Source: Nocardia vinacea (GTDB lineage Bacteria > Actinomycetota > Actinomycetes > Mycobacteriales > Mycobacteriaceae). From it: a DNA stretch of 64,000 nucleotides. The stretch is taken from the NCBI RefSeq assembly GCF_035920345.1, contig NZ_CP109149.1, forward strand, positions 8,928,001 to 8,992,000, read 5' to 3'. A model generated the notes under the pieces. That model was not told where the DNA came from and searched no databases. It was given only the letters and a program-made list of their open reading frames with translations. The translations under genes and the position numbers were made by a program. Below, in pieces: positions 1-8,197 of this stretch (position 1 is its first letter; every line of letters starts with the position of its first letter).

Positions 1-1
1 C

Positions 2-67
2 GCCGTCGGTTTGGTGGCGTTGCTCCCGGTCCGCAAGCCGGATCGCGCCGTTGAGCCCGCCGAGTAA
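2..67 (+). CDS. C-terminal end of a protein cut by the window edge
   Basis: An open frame runs in from the left edge and stops with TAA at 65-67. It encodes about 21 residues: a short hydrophobic stretch (AVGLVALLPV) followed by a charged tail (RKPDRAVEPAE). A last transmembrane helix followed by a basic/acidic tail is typical of major-facilitator transporters, but this is too little to assign a family. The SDR gene follows 36 bp downstream on the same strand. Confidence 0.4.
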   Translation, partial: AVGLVALLPVRKPDRAVEPAE

Positions 68-103
68 ATTCGTGCCGCGAGATCGGCTGTCTAGCATGGG
101 ATT

Positions 104-862
104 GTGGCTGTTTCGTATGTGGTGACCGGCGGTGGCCGAGGGATCGGGCGGGCGATCGTGCAAAGCCTGCTCGGCACCGAGAACACGGTGGTGGCCATCG
201 AGCGTGACGCGGCGGCGCTGGCATGGGCGGGCGACCGGGTGCTCGCCGTGATCGGCGACGCATCGTCGGTCGAGACCGCCGAGCGCGCCGCGGATCTCGC
301 GCAGGCGGTAGGCCCGCTGGTGGGATGGGTGAACAATGCGGCGGTTTTCCGGGATGCCGTGGTGCATACCGCGCCCGCGCCGCAGGTGCTCGAGCTGATC
401 AATGCCAACCTGGCACCCGCCGTCATCGGCTGCACGACCGCGGTGCGCCGGTTCCTCGCGGCGGGAGCTGGGGGCGCGATCGTGAATGTCAGCTCGCACC
501 AAGCACAGCGGGCGGTGCCGGGTGCACTGCCCTACAGCACGGCGAAGGCGGCGATCGAAGGGCTGACCCGGGCCATCGCGGTCGAATATGGGCGCAACGA
601 TATTCGGTGCAATGCGGTCGCGCCGGGCTCGGTGGATACCGAAAGGTATACCGAATTCCTGGCCGGACTGAGTCCTTCGGCATCGGCGAAGGTGGAGCGG
701 GAAATGGCTGCGCTGCATCCGATCGGGCGTGTGGCCACGACGGGTGAGGTCGCGGCAGCGGTTGCCTTTCTCTTATCGGCGGATGCGAGCTTCATCAACG
801 GGGCGGTGGTCCCGGTGGACGGTGGCCGCTCGGTGCTCGCACTCGATCCGGAAGCCGGCTAG
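104..862 (+). CDS. SDR family NAD(P)-dependent oxidoreductase
   Basis: A 252-aa classical short-chain dehydrogenase/reductase. The Rossmann nucleotide-binding motif TGGGRGIG is at residues 8-15, NNAA at 77-80, the catalytic Ser at about 130 and the YSTAK active-site pair at Tyr144/Lys148. The C-terminal FINGAVVPVDGG segment is also typical. All catalytic residues are present, so it should be active, but the substrate cannot be predicted. The start is GTG at 104. The 3' end overlaps the convergent TetR gene by 4 bp (stop codons interlocked at 859-862). Confidence 0.9.
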   Translation: MAVSYVVTGGGRGIGRAIVQSLLGTENTVVAIERDAAALAWAGDRVLAVIGDASSVETAERAADLAQAVGPLVGWVNNAAVFRDAVVHTAPAPQVLELINANLAPAVIGCTTAVRRFLAAGAGGAIVNVSSHQAQRAVPGALPYSTAKAAIEGLTRAIAVEYGRNDIRCNAVAPGSVDTERYTEFLAGLSPSASAKVEREMAALHPIGRVATTGEVAAAVAFLLSADASFINGAVVPVDGGRSVLALDPEAG

Positions 863-1479
863 CGCTCCTTGCTCGGCCACCAGGCGGCCATGCCGAGTGC
901 GATGAGACGGACCTGGCGGACGGTGCGGTCGATGATCGCGGGTTGGTCGCGTGGAGTGGCGGCGACGTAGTCGGCAATGCAGTCGGCGACCGTGGAGACG
1001 ATCAGGTCGGCGGCCAATTCGAGGTCGTCGGCGGACCAGGAGTCCAGGTCCGGGATACGGGACAGGTCGACGACCAGTTCGCGGACGATCAATTGCAGTT
1101 CGAGTGCGATGGCGTGTTGCAGGGCGGCCGAGCCGCCGCGGCGTTCGCGGGTGATGAAGCCGAAGAGTTCGCGTTTTATGGCGACCTGATCGAAAACAAA
1201 CCGCACGGTCTCCGAGAGTCGGGCGTCGGGTGTGCGGCGCAGTTGACGCAAGGCCAGGCGTAGCGCCCGGATGCCCTCGTCGACCAGAGCCGCGCCGAGA
1301 TCGTCGAGTGAGGCGAAATGCCGGTAGAACGCGGTCGGCACAATGCCCGCGGAGCGGGCGATCTCACGCAGGCTCAGCGCGCCGAAGCCGCGTTCGGCGG
1401 CCAGTGCGAGCGTGCCGTCGAGCAGGGCCTGCCTGGTGCGCTCCTTGCGCTCGCCCCGGGTAGCTGCGGTCTCGGTCAT
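859..1479 (-). CDS. TetR/AcrR family regulator, likely of the desaturase operon
   Basis: About 206 aa. The N-terminal helix-turn-helix covers roughly residues 15-60 (ALSLREIARSAGIVPTAFYR, then HFASLDDLGAALV), and the C-terminal part is a helical ligand-binding domain. I start it at ATG 1479 because the TetR N-terminus aligns there; ATGs at 1491 and 1506 are alternatives and none has a strong ribosome-binding site. It is divergent from the ferredoxin reductase/desaturase genes, and the shared intergenic region has a promoter-like pair with a palindrome in the spacer. Control of that operon is therefore the simplest inference, by analogy with TetR-type desaturase regulators such as Pseudomonas DesT. 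Confidence 0.85.
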   Translation of the reverse strand: MTETAATRGERKERTRQALLDGTLALAAERGFGALSLREIARSAGIVPTAFYRHFASLDDLGAALVDEGIRALRLALRQLRRTPDARLSETVRFVFDQVAIKRELFGFITRERRGGSAALQHAIALELQLIVRELVVDLSRIPDLDSWSADDLELAADLIVSTVADCIADYVAATPRDQPAIIDRTVRQVRLIALGMAAWWPSKER

Positions 1480-1549
1480 CACAGTGAGCATACAGCCGTT
1501 CACCATTCGTCTATTCCTAGGATGTAGTTCGGGTCACATCATTTCCTGG

Positions 1550-1580
1550 TTGACACTGGACCCGGTCCATCGGTCACACT
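1550..1580 (+). promoter_or_regulatory. Predicted desaturase-operon promoter with palindromic operator in the spacer
   Basis: TTGACA at 1550-1555 matches a -35 box. A weak -10 candidate lies near 1574-1580, about 19 bp away. Between them is TGGACC-C-GGTCCA (1557-1569), a perfect 6+1+6 palindrome. Placing the palindrome in the -35/-10 spacer is the usual arrangement for TetR repression. The -10 assignment is weak. Confidence 0.5.
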
Positions 1581-1585
1581 AGTTG

Positions 1586-1603
1586 AGTGTACAGGCGTGC
1601 ACT
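1586..1603. promoter_or_regulatory. Second imperfect palindrome upstream of the reductase gene
   Basis: An 18-bp imperfect dyad (AGTGTAC...GTGCACT, 12 of 18 positions symmetric) sits just downstream of the predicted promoter. It could be a second operator half-site or an alternative site for the divergent TetR protein. Confidence 0.3.
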
Positions 1604-1662
1604 GAAATCTTCGCCGATGAGGGTTCAGGAGTACGCCGCGGCCCGAAAGTAGAGGCAACCGC

Positions 1663-2721
1663 ATGGTGGGACTCATCGACCTGGTGCAAACCCTGACCAC
1701 ACCGCACCCGCTCGACCGCTACCTGGAACTCGTCCGCCCCACGCTGACGGTTCGGGAGTTGCGGGCGGAGATCACCCACGTCCGCCGCTCGGTGCCGGGT
1801 TCGGTGACGCTGACCCTGCGCCCCACCCGGCAGTGGCGCGGCCACGTCGCGGGGCAATATGTGCAGATCGGCGTCGTGATCGACGGCATCCGGCACACCA
1901 GGTGCTATTCACCGGTCAATCCGGCTGGTCGGCGCGACCGGCACCTGCAACTGACGGTCAAGGCGCATCCGGGCGGCCTGGTATCGCAATACCTCTACCG
2001 CAACGCCGTACCCGGCATGGTGGTCAGCTTGGAACCCGCCGCCGGTATCTTCCAACTGCCCGAACCGCGCCCCGAGCGGGTGCTGCTGATCAGCGGCGGC
2101 AGCGGCATCACACCGGTGCTGTCCATGCTGCGCACGCTGGCGGATGAGGGCTATCCGGACGAACTCGCCTTCCTGCACTATGCGAAATCACCGGAGACGG
2201 TGCCGCATCGGGCGGAGCTGGAGGCGATTGCACAGGCGCACAAGAACTTCCGCATCGAATTGCGCTATCCCGGCGATGGCTCCGGCCATTTCGACTACGA
2301 CCAACTCGAATACGTCGCACCATGGTTCGCCGACGGCGAGACCTACGTCTGCGGGCCCCAGGGCCTGATGGACGCGGTGCGCAAGATCTTCGAGGCAGAG
2401 CAGTTGGACGCGCGGCTGCACACCGAGGAATTCACCCTGTCCAGCACCCCCGTCGACGCCGACGAGGCCTTCGGCACGGTCAGTTTCTCGGCCAGCGGAC
2501 GCAGCGCCGAGAACAACGGTGCGGTCCTGCTGGAGCAGGCCGAGGCCGCCGGGCTGACACCGGAGTACGGCTGCCGGATGGGTATCTGCTTCTCCTGCAC
2601 CGCGGTTCGGCGCAGCGGCTGCACCCGCAATGTGCGCACCGGCGAAACCGACAGCGATCCGGATCAGCCCATCCAGCTCTGCATCAACGCGCCCGTCGGC
2701 GACGTCGACATCGATATCTGA
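1663..2721 (+). CDS. Ferredoxin reductase, electron donor to fatty-acid desaturase (Rv3230c-like)
   Basis: A 352-aa three-domain flavoprotein. It has a ferredoxin-reductase-type FAD domain (RCYSPVN at the flavin site), an NAD(P)-binding domain (ISGGSGITPVLSML at about 144-157, CGPQGLMDAV later) and a C-terminal plant-type [2Fe-2S] domain with Cys304, Cys309, Cys312 and Cys340 (C-x4-C-x2-C-x27-C). This order matches the oxidoreductase that passes electrons from NADPH to stearoyl-CoA delta-9 desaturase in mycobacteria. The desaturase begins 21 bp downstream, so the two are surely one operon. The start is ATG 1663, preceded by AGAGG. Cofactor ligands are complete. Confidence 0.9.
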   Translation: MVGLIDLVQTLTTPHPLDRYLELVRPTLTVRELRAEITHVRRSVPGSVTLTLRPTRQWRGHVAGQYVQIGVVIDGIRHTRCYSPVNPAGRRDRHLQLTVKAHPGGLVSQYLYRNAVPGMVVSLEPAAGIFQLPEPRPERVLLISGGSGITPVLSMLRTLADEGYPDELAFLHYAKSPETVPHRAELEAIAQAHKNFRIELRYPGDGSGHFDYDQLEYVAPWFADGETYVCGPQGLMDAVRKIFEAEQLDARLHTEEFTLSSTPVDADEAFGTVSFSASGRSAENNGAVLLEQAEAAGLTPEYGCRMGICFSCTAVRRSGCTRNVRTGETDSDPDQPIQLCINAPVGDVDIDI

Positions 2722-2742
2722 CAAAGCAAGGGGACCAAAGCA

Positions 2743-3927
2743 ATGACAATTCTGACCGAAACGAAAGACGGCCCGCTGGTACTGAGCCCGGACCAGGTCG
2801 AGGAACTCGGCCGGGCCCTCGACGACCTGCGCGCCCGCGTCGTCGCCGATCTCGGCGATGCCGACCGCGAATACATCTACTCGATCATCAAGGCGCAGCG
2901 CGGTTTCGAGGTCGCCGGGCGCGGCCTGATGTATCTCGGCTTCCTGCCGCCGTTCTGGCTGGCCGCGGTGGCCGCGCTGAGTGTGTCGAAGATCCTGGAC
3001 AACATGGAGATCGGCCACAATGTCATGCACGGCCAGTACGACTGGATGCGCGAGCGCGGCCTGAATTCCCGTGAGTTCGAATGGGATACGGTCTGCCCGG
3101 CGGACCAGTGGAAGCATTCGCACAACTACATGCACCACACCTTCACCAATATCCACGGCATGGACCGCGACATCGGCTACGGCATCCTGCGCATGGACGA
3201 GTCGCAGCAGTGGAATCCGCTGCGACTCGGCCAGCCGCTCTACGCCTTCGCGCTGATGGTGCTGTTCGAATGGGGCGTGATGGGCCATGACCTGGAGGCG
3301 GAGAACATCATCCGGGGCAAGAAGAGCTGGTCGGACGTCAAGCGATTGCTGAAGGGGCAGTGGCGCAAGGCCGGTCGGCAGGTGCTCAAGGACTACCTCA
3401 TCTTCCCGGCACTGACCGGTCCGCTGTTCGTCAGCACACTCGCCGGAAATACCGCCGCCAATCTGGTGCGCAACCTCTGGGCCTTCTCCATCATCTTCTG
3501 CGGCCACTTCCCCACGGGCGTACAGACGTTCACCGAAGAGGAAACCGCCGAGGAGACTCGCGGTGAATGGTACGTCCGGCAGATGCTCGGCTCGGCCAAC
3601 ATCACCGGCAGCAAGCTGTTCCACATCATGTCCGGGAATTTGTCGCATCAGATCGAGCACCACCTCTTCCCGGATCTGCCCGCGAACCGCTATCCGCAGA
3701 TCGCGCCCGAGGTTCGGGAACTGTGCGAGAAGTATGGATTGCCGTACAACACCGGTTCGCTCGGTAAGCAAGTCGGATCGGTCTGGCTGAAGATTTTCAA
3801 GCTGGCACTGCCGCCGTTCTTGGTCGGGAAGGAGTCCACGCCCGGTGTTATCGTGATGCGACAGCAGGCCGTTTCGAGCGACCTGCAAGCAGTCGCTAGC
3901 GGAAACACAACCGAAGTGGGCGTGTGA
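2743..3927 (+). CDS. desA3: Membrane fatty-acid (acyl-CoA) desaturase, DesA3-like
   Basis: A 394-aa integral membrane desaturase. All three histidine boxes of the diiron site are visible: GHNVMH (91-96), HNYMHH (127-132) and HQIEHH (302-307). Hydrophobic segments lie at roughly 60-85, 165-180 and 220-260. The C-terminal HQIEHHLFPDLP form is that of acyl-CoA desaturases which take electrons from the upstream flavo-iron-sulfur reductase. Known relatives introduce the delta-9 double bond into stearoyl-CoA for membrane and mycolate lipids. The gene symbol reflects similarity to mycobacterial DesA3; Nocardia genomes often carry several paralogues, so the exact orthology is uncertain. Confidence 0.88.
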   Translation: MTILTETKDGPLVLSPDQVEELGRALDDLRARVVADLGDADREYIYSIIKAQRGFEVAGRGLMYLGFLPPFWLAAVAALSVSKILDNMEIGHNVMHGQYDWMRERGLNSREFEWDTVCPADQWKHSHNYMHHTFTNIHGMDRDIGYGILRMDESQQWNPLRLGQPLYAFALMVLFEWGVMGHDLEAENIIRGKKSWSDVKRLLKGQWRKAGRQVLKDYLIFPALTGPLFVSTLAGNTAANLVRNLWAFSIIFCGHFPTGVQTFTEEETAEETRGEWYVRQMLGSANITGSKLFHIMSGNLSHQIEHHLFPDLPANRYPQIAPEVRELCEKYGLPYNTGSLGKQVGSVWLKIFKLALPPFLVGKESTPGVIVMRQQAVSSDLQAVASGNTTEVGV

Positions 3928-4236
3928 ATGATCGGAAAATTCGAAAGTAACAAGGATCTAATTCAAGAATTGACTTCCTCTGGCGCACGACATGTCGGAA
4001 ATATTGCGAACATCATCACCGGCACCGTCGCGGAGGTCACCCGGGAGATCGGTGAGTGGATCACCGACGCCATCGAGATGAACGAGGCCGCGGCCGCCGC
4101 GCGCAAGGATGCCGCGGCGCAGGGCGAGAACGATCTCGTCGACGAGGCCGATGTGTCCTATGACGCGGAGGTCGAGCCGAGCGCGTCGTTCGTCGAGGCA
4201 GAGGTGGTCGAGCCGGAGGTGGAAAACCCCCGGTGA
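3928..4236 (+). CDS. Small acidic-tailed protein in the desaturase operon, unknown function
   Basis: A 102-aa protein whose ATG follows the desaturase TGA with no gap, so its translation is probably coupled. The N-terminal half has the look of an amphipathic or membrane-surface helix (GARHVGNIANIITGTVAEVT). The C-terminal half is Ala/Glu/Val-rich and strongly acidic, ending EVEPEVENPR-like. The first 90 bp are noticeably more A/T-rich than the neighbours. I do not recognise a family. Its position suggests an accessory factor for the desaturase/reductase pair, but that is inference only. Confidence 0.65.
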   Translation: MIGKFESNKDLIQELTSSGARHVGNIANIITGTVAEVTREIGEWITDAIEMNEAAAAARKDAAAQGENDLVDEADVSYDAEVEPSASFVEAEVVEPEVENPR

Positions 4237-4773
4237 TCACCACACCGGCAGCCTGCGCCGGTGCTCGGTGACATCGGTGATCAGGTCCTTGTACCCGTCG
4301 GCCAGTTCGGCCAATCGGCTCCACTGCAGCTGGGCGTCATCGTCCAACTGCAGTGGATGCGGCGGCTCGACAGGTGCCGACATACCCAATGCATGTTGTG
4401 CCGCAACCCATTTCGCCGCCATTCGATCGATGACTGCGCCCAGCGTCTCGGTGTGCAGCGAGGCGCCGGCGCGATGCTCCACATTGCCGGCGACCCAATT
4501 GTCGATATGGCCGACCAGTTCGGTTCGGTGTGCGTCGAGGTCGTCGACGAGTTGCAGGCACTGTGCTACGCGGCCGCTCGGCGTGTCCGGCGCATGCGCC
4601 GCCTGCAGGGCATTGCGCCTGCGTTCATGACATTCGACCAGTGCGCGTCCCGCGGCCAGGACAGGGTGCCGGTGTTGATTCGGATCGTGGGGTTCGCGAA
4701 ATGCGCGCAGTAGCGCCGAGGGCGATGGCAGCTCTTCGGCTTCGATACGACCTGCTGCGTATTCGGTAGTCAT
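4237..4773 (-). CDS. DUF4254 domain-containing protein
   Basis: A 178-aa soluble, helical protein. Features I associate with DUF4254 are HPVLAAGRALVECHERRR in the first third, the segment LHTETLGAVIDRMA in the middle and a C-terminal WSRLAELADGYKDLI helix. The function of the family is not known; members are frequent in Nocardia and sometimes lie in secondary-metabolite regions. I start at ATG 4773 (MTTEYAAG) rather than further upstream because the extension is low-complexity and unlike the family. The gene is convergent with the desaturase operon; the two stop codons abut. Confidence 0.65.
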   Translation of the reverse strand: MTTEYAAGRIEAEELPSPSALLRAFREPHDPNQHRHPVLAAGRALVECHERRRNALQAAHAPDTPSGRVAQCLQLVDDLDAHRTELVGHIDNWVAGNVEHRAGASLHTETLGAVIDRMAAKWVAAQHALGMSAPVEPPHPLQLDDDAQLQWSRLAELADGYKDLITDVTEHRRRLPVW

Positions 4774-5106
4774 GATGCACGCCCCTGCGGTGGCGATGGG
4801 TGTGTATTTGGATGCGCCAGGGCCGAGGAGGATTTCGGGGAGGGGCACCCCTCGGCTCCGGCGCAGCCCCGCGCCCGGATCGCCCTCCACACAGTCCACC
4901 AGCACGGCAAAGAAACCGGGAAATCCGCGACGATGCGATGAGGAAGACGGCCCGAGAAAATCGGGACCTTTTCAGGAAAGCGCGATAGTCGAATCGGCGC
5001 AATAGAATGGTGTAGAAACAGATGAGCTGCCGGGAAATCGTTATGATCCGTTACGGATCGGTCACATAACTGCCGACTTTCCTACCTTCGTGAAATCGCT
5101 GAGCGC
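4774..5106. other. Gene-free stretch with hairpins
   Basis: 333 bp between the divergent DUF4254 and 5107 genes with no convincing coding sequence. It holds a perfect hairpin GAGGGG-CA-CCCCTC (4840-4853), lying within a wider CCGAGG (4823-4828)/CCTCGG (4850-4855) pairing, and the nested palindrome at 5040-5070 described separately. The rest shows nothing I can name. Confidence 0.5.
5040..5070. promoter_or_regulatory. Nested palindrome, candidate operator
   Basis: Two inverted repeats are nested almost concentrically: GTTATG (5040-5045)/CATAAC (5065-5070) outside, and GATCCG-TTA-CGGATC (5045-5059) inside. It lies 37 bp upstream of the 5107 ATG, where a regulator or RNA polymerase would bind. 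No cognate regulator is adjacent. Confidence 0.4.
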
Positions 5107-5493
5107 ATGGGCAGCAACCACTTCCGGCGAGGCGGCCGCACGACGTTGTTCGATCGACTAGCCTCGGTGTTTGTGCCCGCTTATGTGTCTTCGCCCGAGT
5201 TGACGTTCGGGTTCATGTTCGCGCTGGAAGATCCGGAGCGAATCGCCGAGGTCGTGCGCACGCTCATCCTCCGCAAGACGGTGTCGGTGTTTCGACTCGC
5301 GCGCCTGTCCGACGACGACGGACCCCCCGAACGCTATGTCGTGAACTGGGCGGTGATTCCGCAGATCTCGATCACCACCAGCGCCCCCGACCCGGACGAG
5401 CTGGAGGCTGGGCAGATCATGCTGGTGAATGCCTTTCTCGGTGAGGAGGGCGAGGTCAGTCTGTACTCGGCCCAGGGGCAGGCGCCGGACTGA
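5107..5493 (+). CDS. Hypothetical protein, 128 aa
   Basis: A 128-aa protein with no signal peptide and no clear transmembrane helix. A hydrophobic-aromatic N-terminal third (FVPAYVSSPELTFGFMFALE) leads into an alpha/beta-looking middle and an acidic C-terminus. I do not recognise a family. The start ATG has no strong ribosome-binding site, so an internal start is possible. Codon use is like the neighbours. It is followed 167 bp downstream by the DUF4389 gene on the same strand. Confidence 0.5.
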   Translation: MGSNHFRRGGRTTLFDRLASVFVPAYVSSPELTFGFMFALEDPERIAEVVRTLILRKTVSVFRLARLSDDDGPPERYVVNWAVIPQISITTSAPDPDELEAGQIMLVNAFLGEEGEVSLYSAQGQAPD

Positions 5494-5660
5494 GGCCTGC
5501 GGCAGGGCCGTTGCGGCGCTGCGCGATTCGCCACGACGGCGGCCACCTTTTCGTTGGCGTGTCGGTATCGGAACGTGGTCTGACCGGAAGTCCGATACGG
5601 GACAATCGGGACATTCCACTCGTTGTCGAGGCATCGAAGCACCTGGAAGGAGCATCGATC

Positions 5661-6335
5661 ATGGAGCCCGAGAACACCGTCGCCGTCGCTACCGCGGCCA
5701 ATCCGGTTCGTGTCCGAGGAGATCTCGATCCCGCGCTATCGCGCTGGATGTGGCTGGTCAAATGGGTCCTGGCCATCCCACACGCCATTATTCTGGTATT
5801 CCTGTACATCGCGTACGTGATCGTCTCGGTGGTCGCATTCTTCGCGATTCTGATCACCGGTAACTATCCGCGCGCACTGTTCGACTTCAATGTCGGCGTC
5901 ATGCGGTGGGGATGGCGGGTCGGCTTCTACGCCTACTCGGTGCTCGGCACCGATAGGTATCCGCCGTTCAGTCTGCAGTCGGATCCGGACTATCCGGCGG
6001 ATCTGGAAATCGACTATCCCGAGCAGCTGAGTCGTGGTCTGGTGCTGGTGAAATGGTGGCTGCTTGCCATTCCGCACTACCTGATCGTCGGTGCGATATT
6101 CAGTGCGGGTATGGGCGGCGAGTACGGCTGGGGCGGATTCACGCTGGCCAATGTGCTGGTGCTGGTCGCAGTGGTGGCATTGCTGTTCACGGCGGTATAT
6201 CCCAAGGCAGTGTTCGATTTCCTGCTCGGCCTGCACCGGTGGTCCATCCGGGTGGGCGCCTACGCCTCGCTGATGCGTGACGAATACCCGCCGTTCCGGC
6301 TCGACCAGGGCGCTCGCGAACCCGAAAACAACTGA
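5661..6335 (+). CDS. DUF4389 domain-containing membrane protein
   Basis: A 224-aa integral membrane protein. Four hydrophobic segments are visible in two similar halves: WLVKWVLAIPHAIILVFLYI and a following helix, then VLVKWWLLAIPHYLIVGAIF and a final VLVLVAVVALLFTAVYP. The repeated K-W-x-L-A-I-P-H signature and the paired 'YPPF' segments (DRYPPFSL, DEYPPFRL) are characteristic of DUF4389, a family of unknown function. ATG 5661 is preceded by GGAAGGA at a good spacing. The gene is convergent with the ABC exporter operon. Confidence 0.8.
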   Translation: MEPENTVAVATAANPVRVRGDLDPALSRWMWLVKWVLAIPHAIILVFLYIAYVIVSVVAFFAILITGNYPRALFDFNVGVMRWGWRVGFYAYSVLGTDRYPPFSLQSDPDYPADLEIDYPEQLSRGLVLVKWWLLAIPHYLIVGAIFSAGMGGEYGWGGFTLANVLVLVAVVALLFTAVYPKAVFDFLLGLHRWSIRVGAYASLMRDEYPPFRLDQGAREPENN

Positions 6336-6371
6336 ATATCAACCGAATCGGGAGCCGGACAGCGGCGTCGG

Positions 6372-7361
6372 TCACCAGGCGGATTCATAGATCCGCCGGA
6401 CCACGTCCTCGATGTCCGGCTCCTCTATGGACAGGTCGCGCACCTCGGCTCGATCGGAGACGGCGGCGAGAACCTGTGCGGCGGTGGTCGACTCGGCATC
6501 GAAGGCCAATCGCTGGCGCATGCCCCCGCCCTCGCTGATCAACAATTCGGCGTTCGGCAGATCGTCGAGATCGCGGGTCGGCTCGGCCAGATCGACGACC
6601 AGTACCCGCCGCGCACCCACCCGCACCGCCAGGCCGGTCAGTGAACCGTCGTACACCAGACTGCCGCGGTCGACGACGAGCACCCGGTCGCAGAGCCGTT
6701 CTATATCCCCCATATCGTGCGTAGTGAGCAACAGCGTGGTGCCGCGCTCGGTGCGTTCGGCGCGCAGGAACTCACGTAGTCGCTGTTTCGACAGCACGTC
6801 GAGGCCGATGGTCGGTTCGTCGAGGATGACCAATTCGGGGGAGTGCAGCAGCGCCGCGGCGACCTCGGCCCGCATGCGCTGGCCGAGCGAGAGCTGGCGC
6901 ACCGGAGTGTCGAGTGTCTCGGCCATCTCGAGTTGTTCGACCAACTCGTAGGTACGTTTTTGCGCGACATCGGATTCCAGCCGATGGATCGCGGCTAGAA
7001 TCGAAAATGATTCGCGCAGCGGCAGATCCCACCACAACTGGGAGCGCTGTCCGAACACCACCCCGATCCGGGCGGCGAGTTCGCGCCGCTGCCGTACCGG
7101 ATCCAAGCCGCAGGTGCGCACGGTGCCCGAGGTGGGGACCAGGATGCCGGTCAGCATTTTGATCGTGGTCGACTTGCCTGCCCCGTTCGCGCCGATATAA
7201 CCCACCGCAGAACCGCGTTCGATGCGAAACGTCATCCGGTCCACCGCGGTGAGTGTTTCGCGGCTGCGTCGCCAGCGCTGCCCGTTTCTTCGATACAGAA
7301 TGAATTGCCTTGTCAGGTTCTCGATCTCGATGATCGAGTTCGATAACTCGCTGTCCGCCAC
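6372..7361 (-). CDS. ABC-2 type exporter, ATP-binding subunit
   Basis: A 329-aa ABC ATPase of the drug-exporter (daunorubicin-resistance) type. Walker A GANGAGKST is at about 58-66, the signature QLSLGQRMRAE near 158, Walker B LVILDEPTIGLD near 177 and the switch His in LLTTHDMGD. A C-terminal domain of about 90 residues follows the ATPase core, as in this subgroup. The GTG start at 7361 is 2 bp after the stop of the upstream permease, so the three genes 9044-6372 form one transcript. The substrate is unknown; relatives export lipids, antibiotics or polysaccharides. Confidence 0.88.
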   Translation of the reverse strand: MADSELSNSIIEIENLTRQFILYRRNGQRWRRSRETLTAVDRMTFRIERGSAVGYIGANGAGKSTTIKMLTGILVPTSGTVRTCGLDPVRQRRELAARIGVVFGQRSQLWWDLPLRESFSILAAIHRLESDVAQKRTYELVEQLEMAETLDTPVRQLSLGQRMRAEVAAALLHSPELVILDEPTIGLDVLSKQRLREFLRAERTERGTTLLLTTHDMGDIERLCDRVLVVDRGSLVYDGSLTGLAVRVGARRVLVVDLAEPTRDLDDLPNAELLISEGGGMRQRLAFDAESTTAAQVLAAVSDRAEVRDLSIEEPDIEDVVRRIYESAW

Positions 7362-7363
7362 GC

Positions 7364-8197
7364 TTATCCGCCGCCTCCCTGATAGTGCCGAGTGCCTAGT
7401 CGCCACAAACCCAACGCGAGCAGCCACACCCACAGCGCCGCCAACGGTGCGCACCAGGCCAGCCAGGACGGCAGCAGCGGTGGGCCGGGTAGGTGCAGCA
7501 GTGCGATGGTCGGTAGATACGCCGTGAAGGCGACCGGAATGGCGAAGCCGAATACCAGCTGCAGCGACGTCGGAAATACCGAAGCCGGTTGCATGGCGGC
7601 GAAGGAGCCGCCGTAGGTGAAGCTGTTGGTCAGTTCCGCACCGTCGATCAGGTAGAACTGCGCGCCGGCGGCGCAGACGAACAGGCCGCCGAACAGGGCG
7701 ATGCCGCTGAGCAGGGTCGTCACCAGCAGTGCGAGAGTTTGCGGACCCCAATCGAGATCGTTGCGAACGAGGCCGAGTCCGAGCACGATGATCGCCACCG
7801 AGGCGCGGGCGAATCTGCGCAGTGAGATGTCACTGGTGATGAGCTGCAACAGGAGTGGCTGGGGTCGTAGATGATAGGCGTCGAGCACTCCGAGCCGGAT
7901 GAGCGTCGGCAGTGAATCCAGGTGCCCGAACAGGACTTGGGCCAGTGCGAATCCGGAATTGCTCAGGCCGAACAGCAGGAGCGCGCCGTCCAGATCGAGC
8001 CCGCCGAGCATCCGGACATTGTGGTAGATGACCCACACCTCGGCGAATTCGACGATGCCGATCAGGAACGCGCTGAATACTTCACTGGCGAAGGACAATC
8101 GGTATGAGCGCTGGGCTCGCATCCGCGACCGCAGCACCGCCGCGTACGGGGTGAACCAGGTACCGGCCGGTACGGGCGTATACGGGGGCTCAGCCAC
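7364..8197 (-). CDS. ABC-2 family exporter permease, second subunit
   Basis: A 277-aa membrane protein with about six hydrophobic segments. The core 'RRFARASVAIIVLGLGLV' and 'QFYLIDGAELTNSFTYGG' regions are of the DUF990/YbhR-like ABC-2 permease type. I place the start at GTG 8197 (VAEPPYTP), which overlaps the stop of the first permease by 8 bp; the longer reading frame upstream is only the shadow of that gene. Paired with the 8190-9044 permease it should make a heterodimeric pore driven by the ATPase at 6372-7361. Confidence 0.82.
   Translation of the reverse strand: MAEPPYTPVPAGTWFTPYAAVLRSRMRAQRSYRLSFASEVFSAFLIGIVEFAEVWVIYHNVRMLGGLDLDGALLLFGLSNSGFALAQVLFGHLDSLPTLIRLGVLDAYHLRPQPLLLQLITSDISLRRFARASVAIIVLGLGLVRNDLDWGPQTLALLVTTLLSGIALFGGLFVCAAGAQFYLIDGAELTNSFTYGGSFAAMQPASVFPTSLQLVFGFAIPVAFTAYLPTIALLHLPGPPLLPSWLAWCAPLAALWVWLLALGLWRLGTRHYQGGGG

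Noticed and set aside
2188..3888. Long minus-strand open frame opposite the reductase and desaturase
   Set aside because: Composition is the mirror of a high-GC gene (Asp/Val/Arg/His-rich, no motifs), and the plus strand carries unmistakable catalytic motifs.
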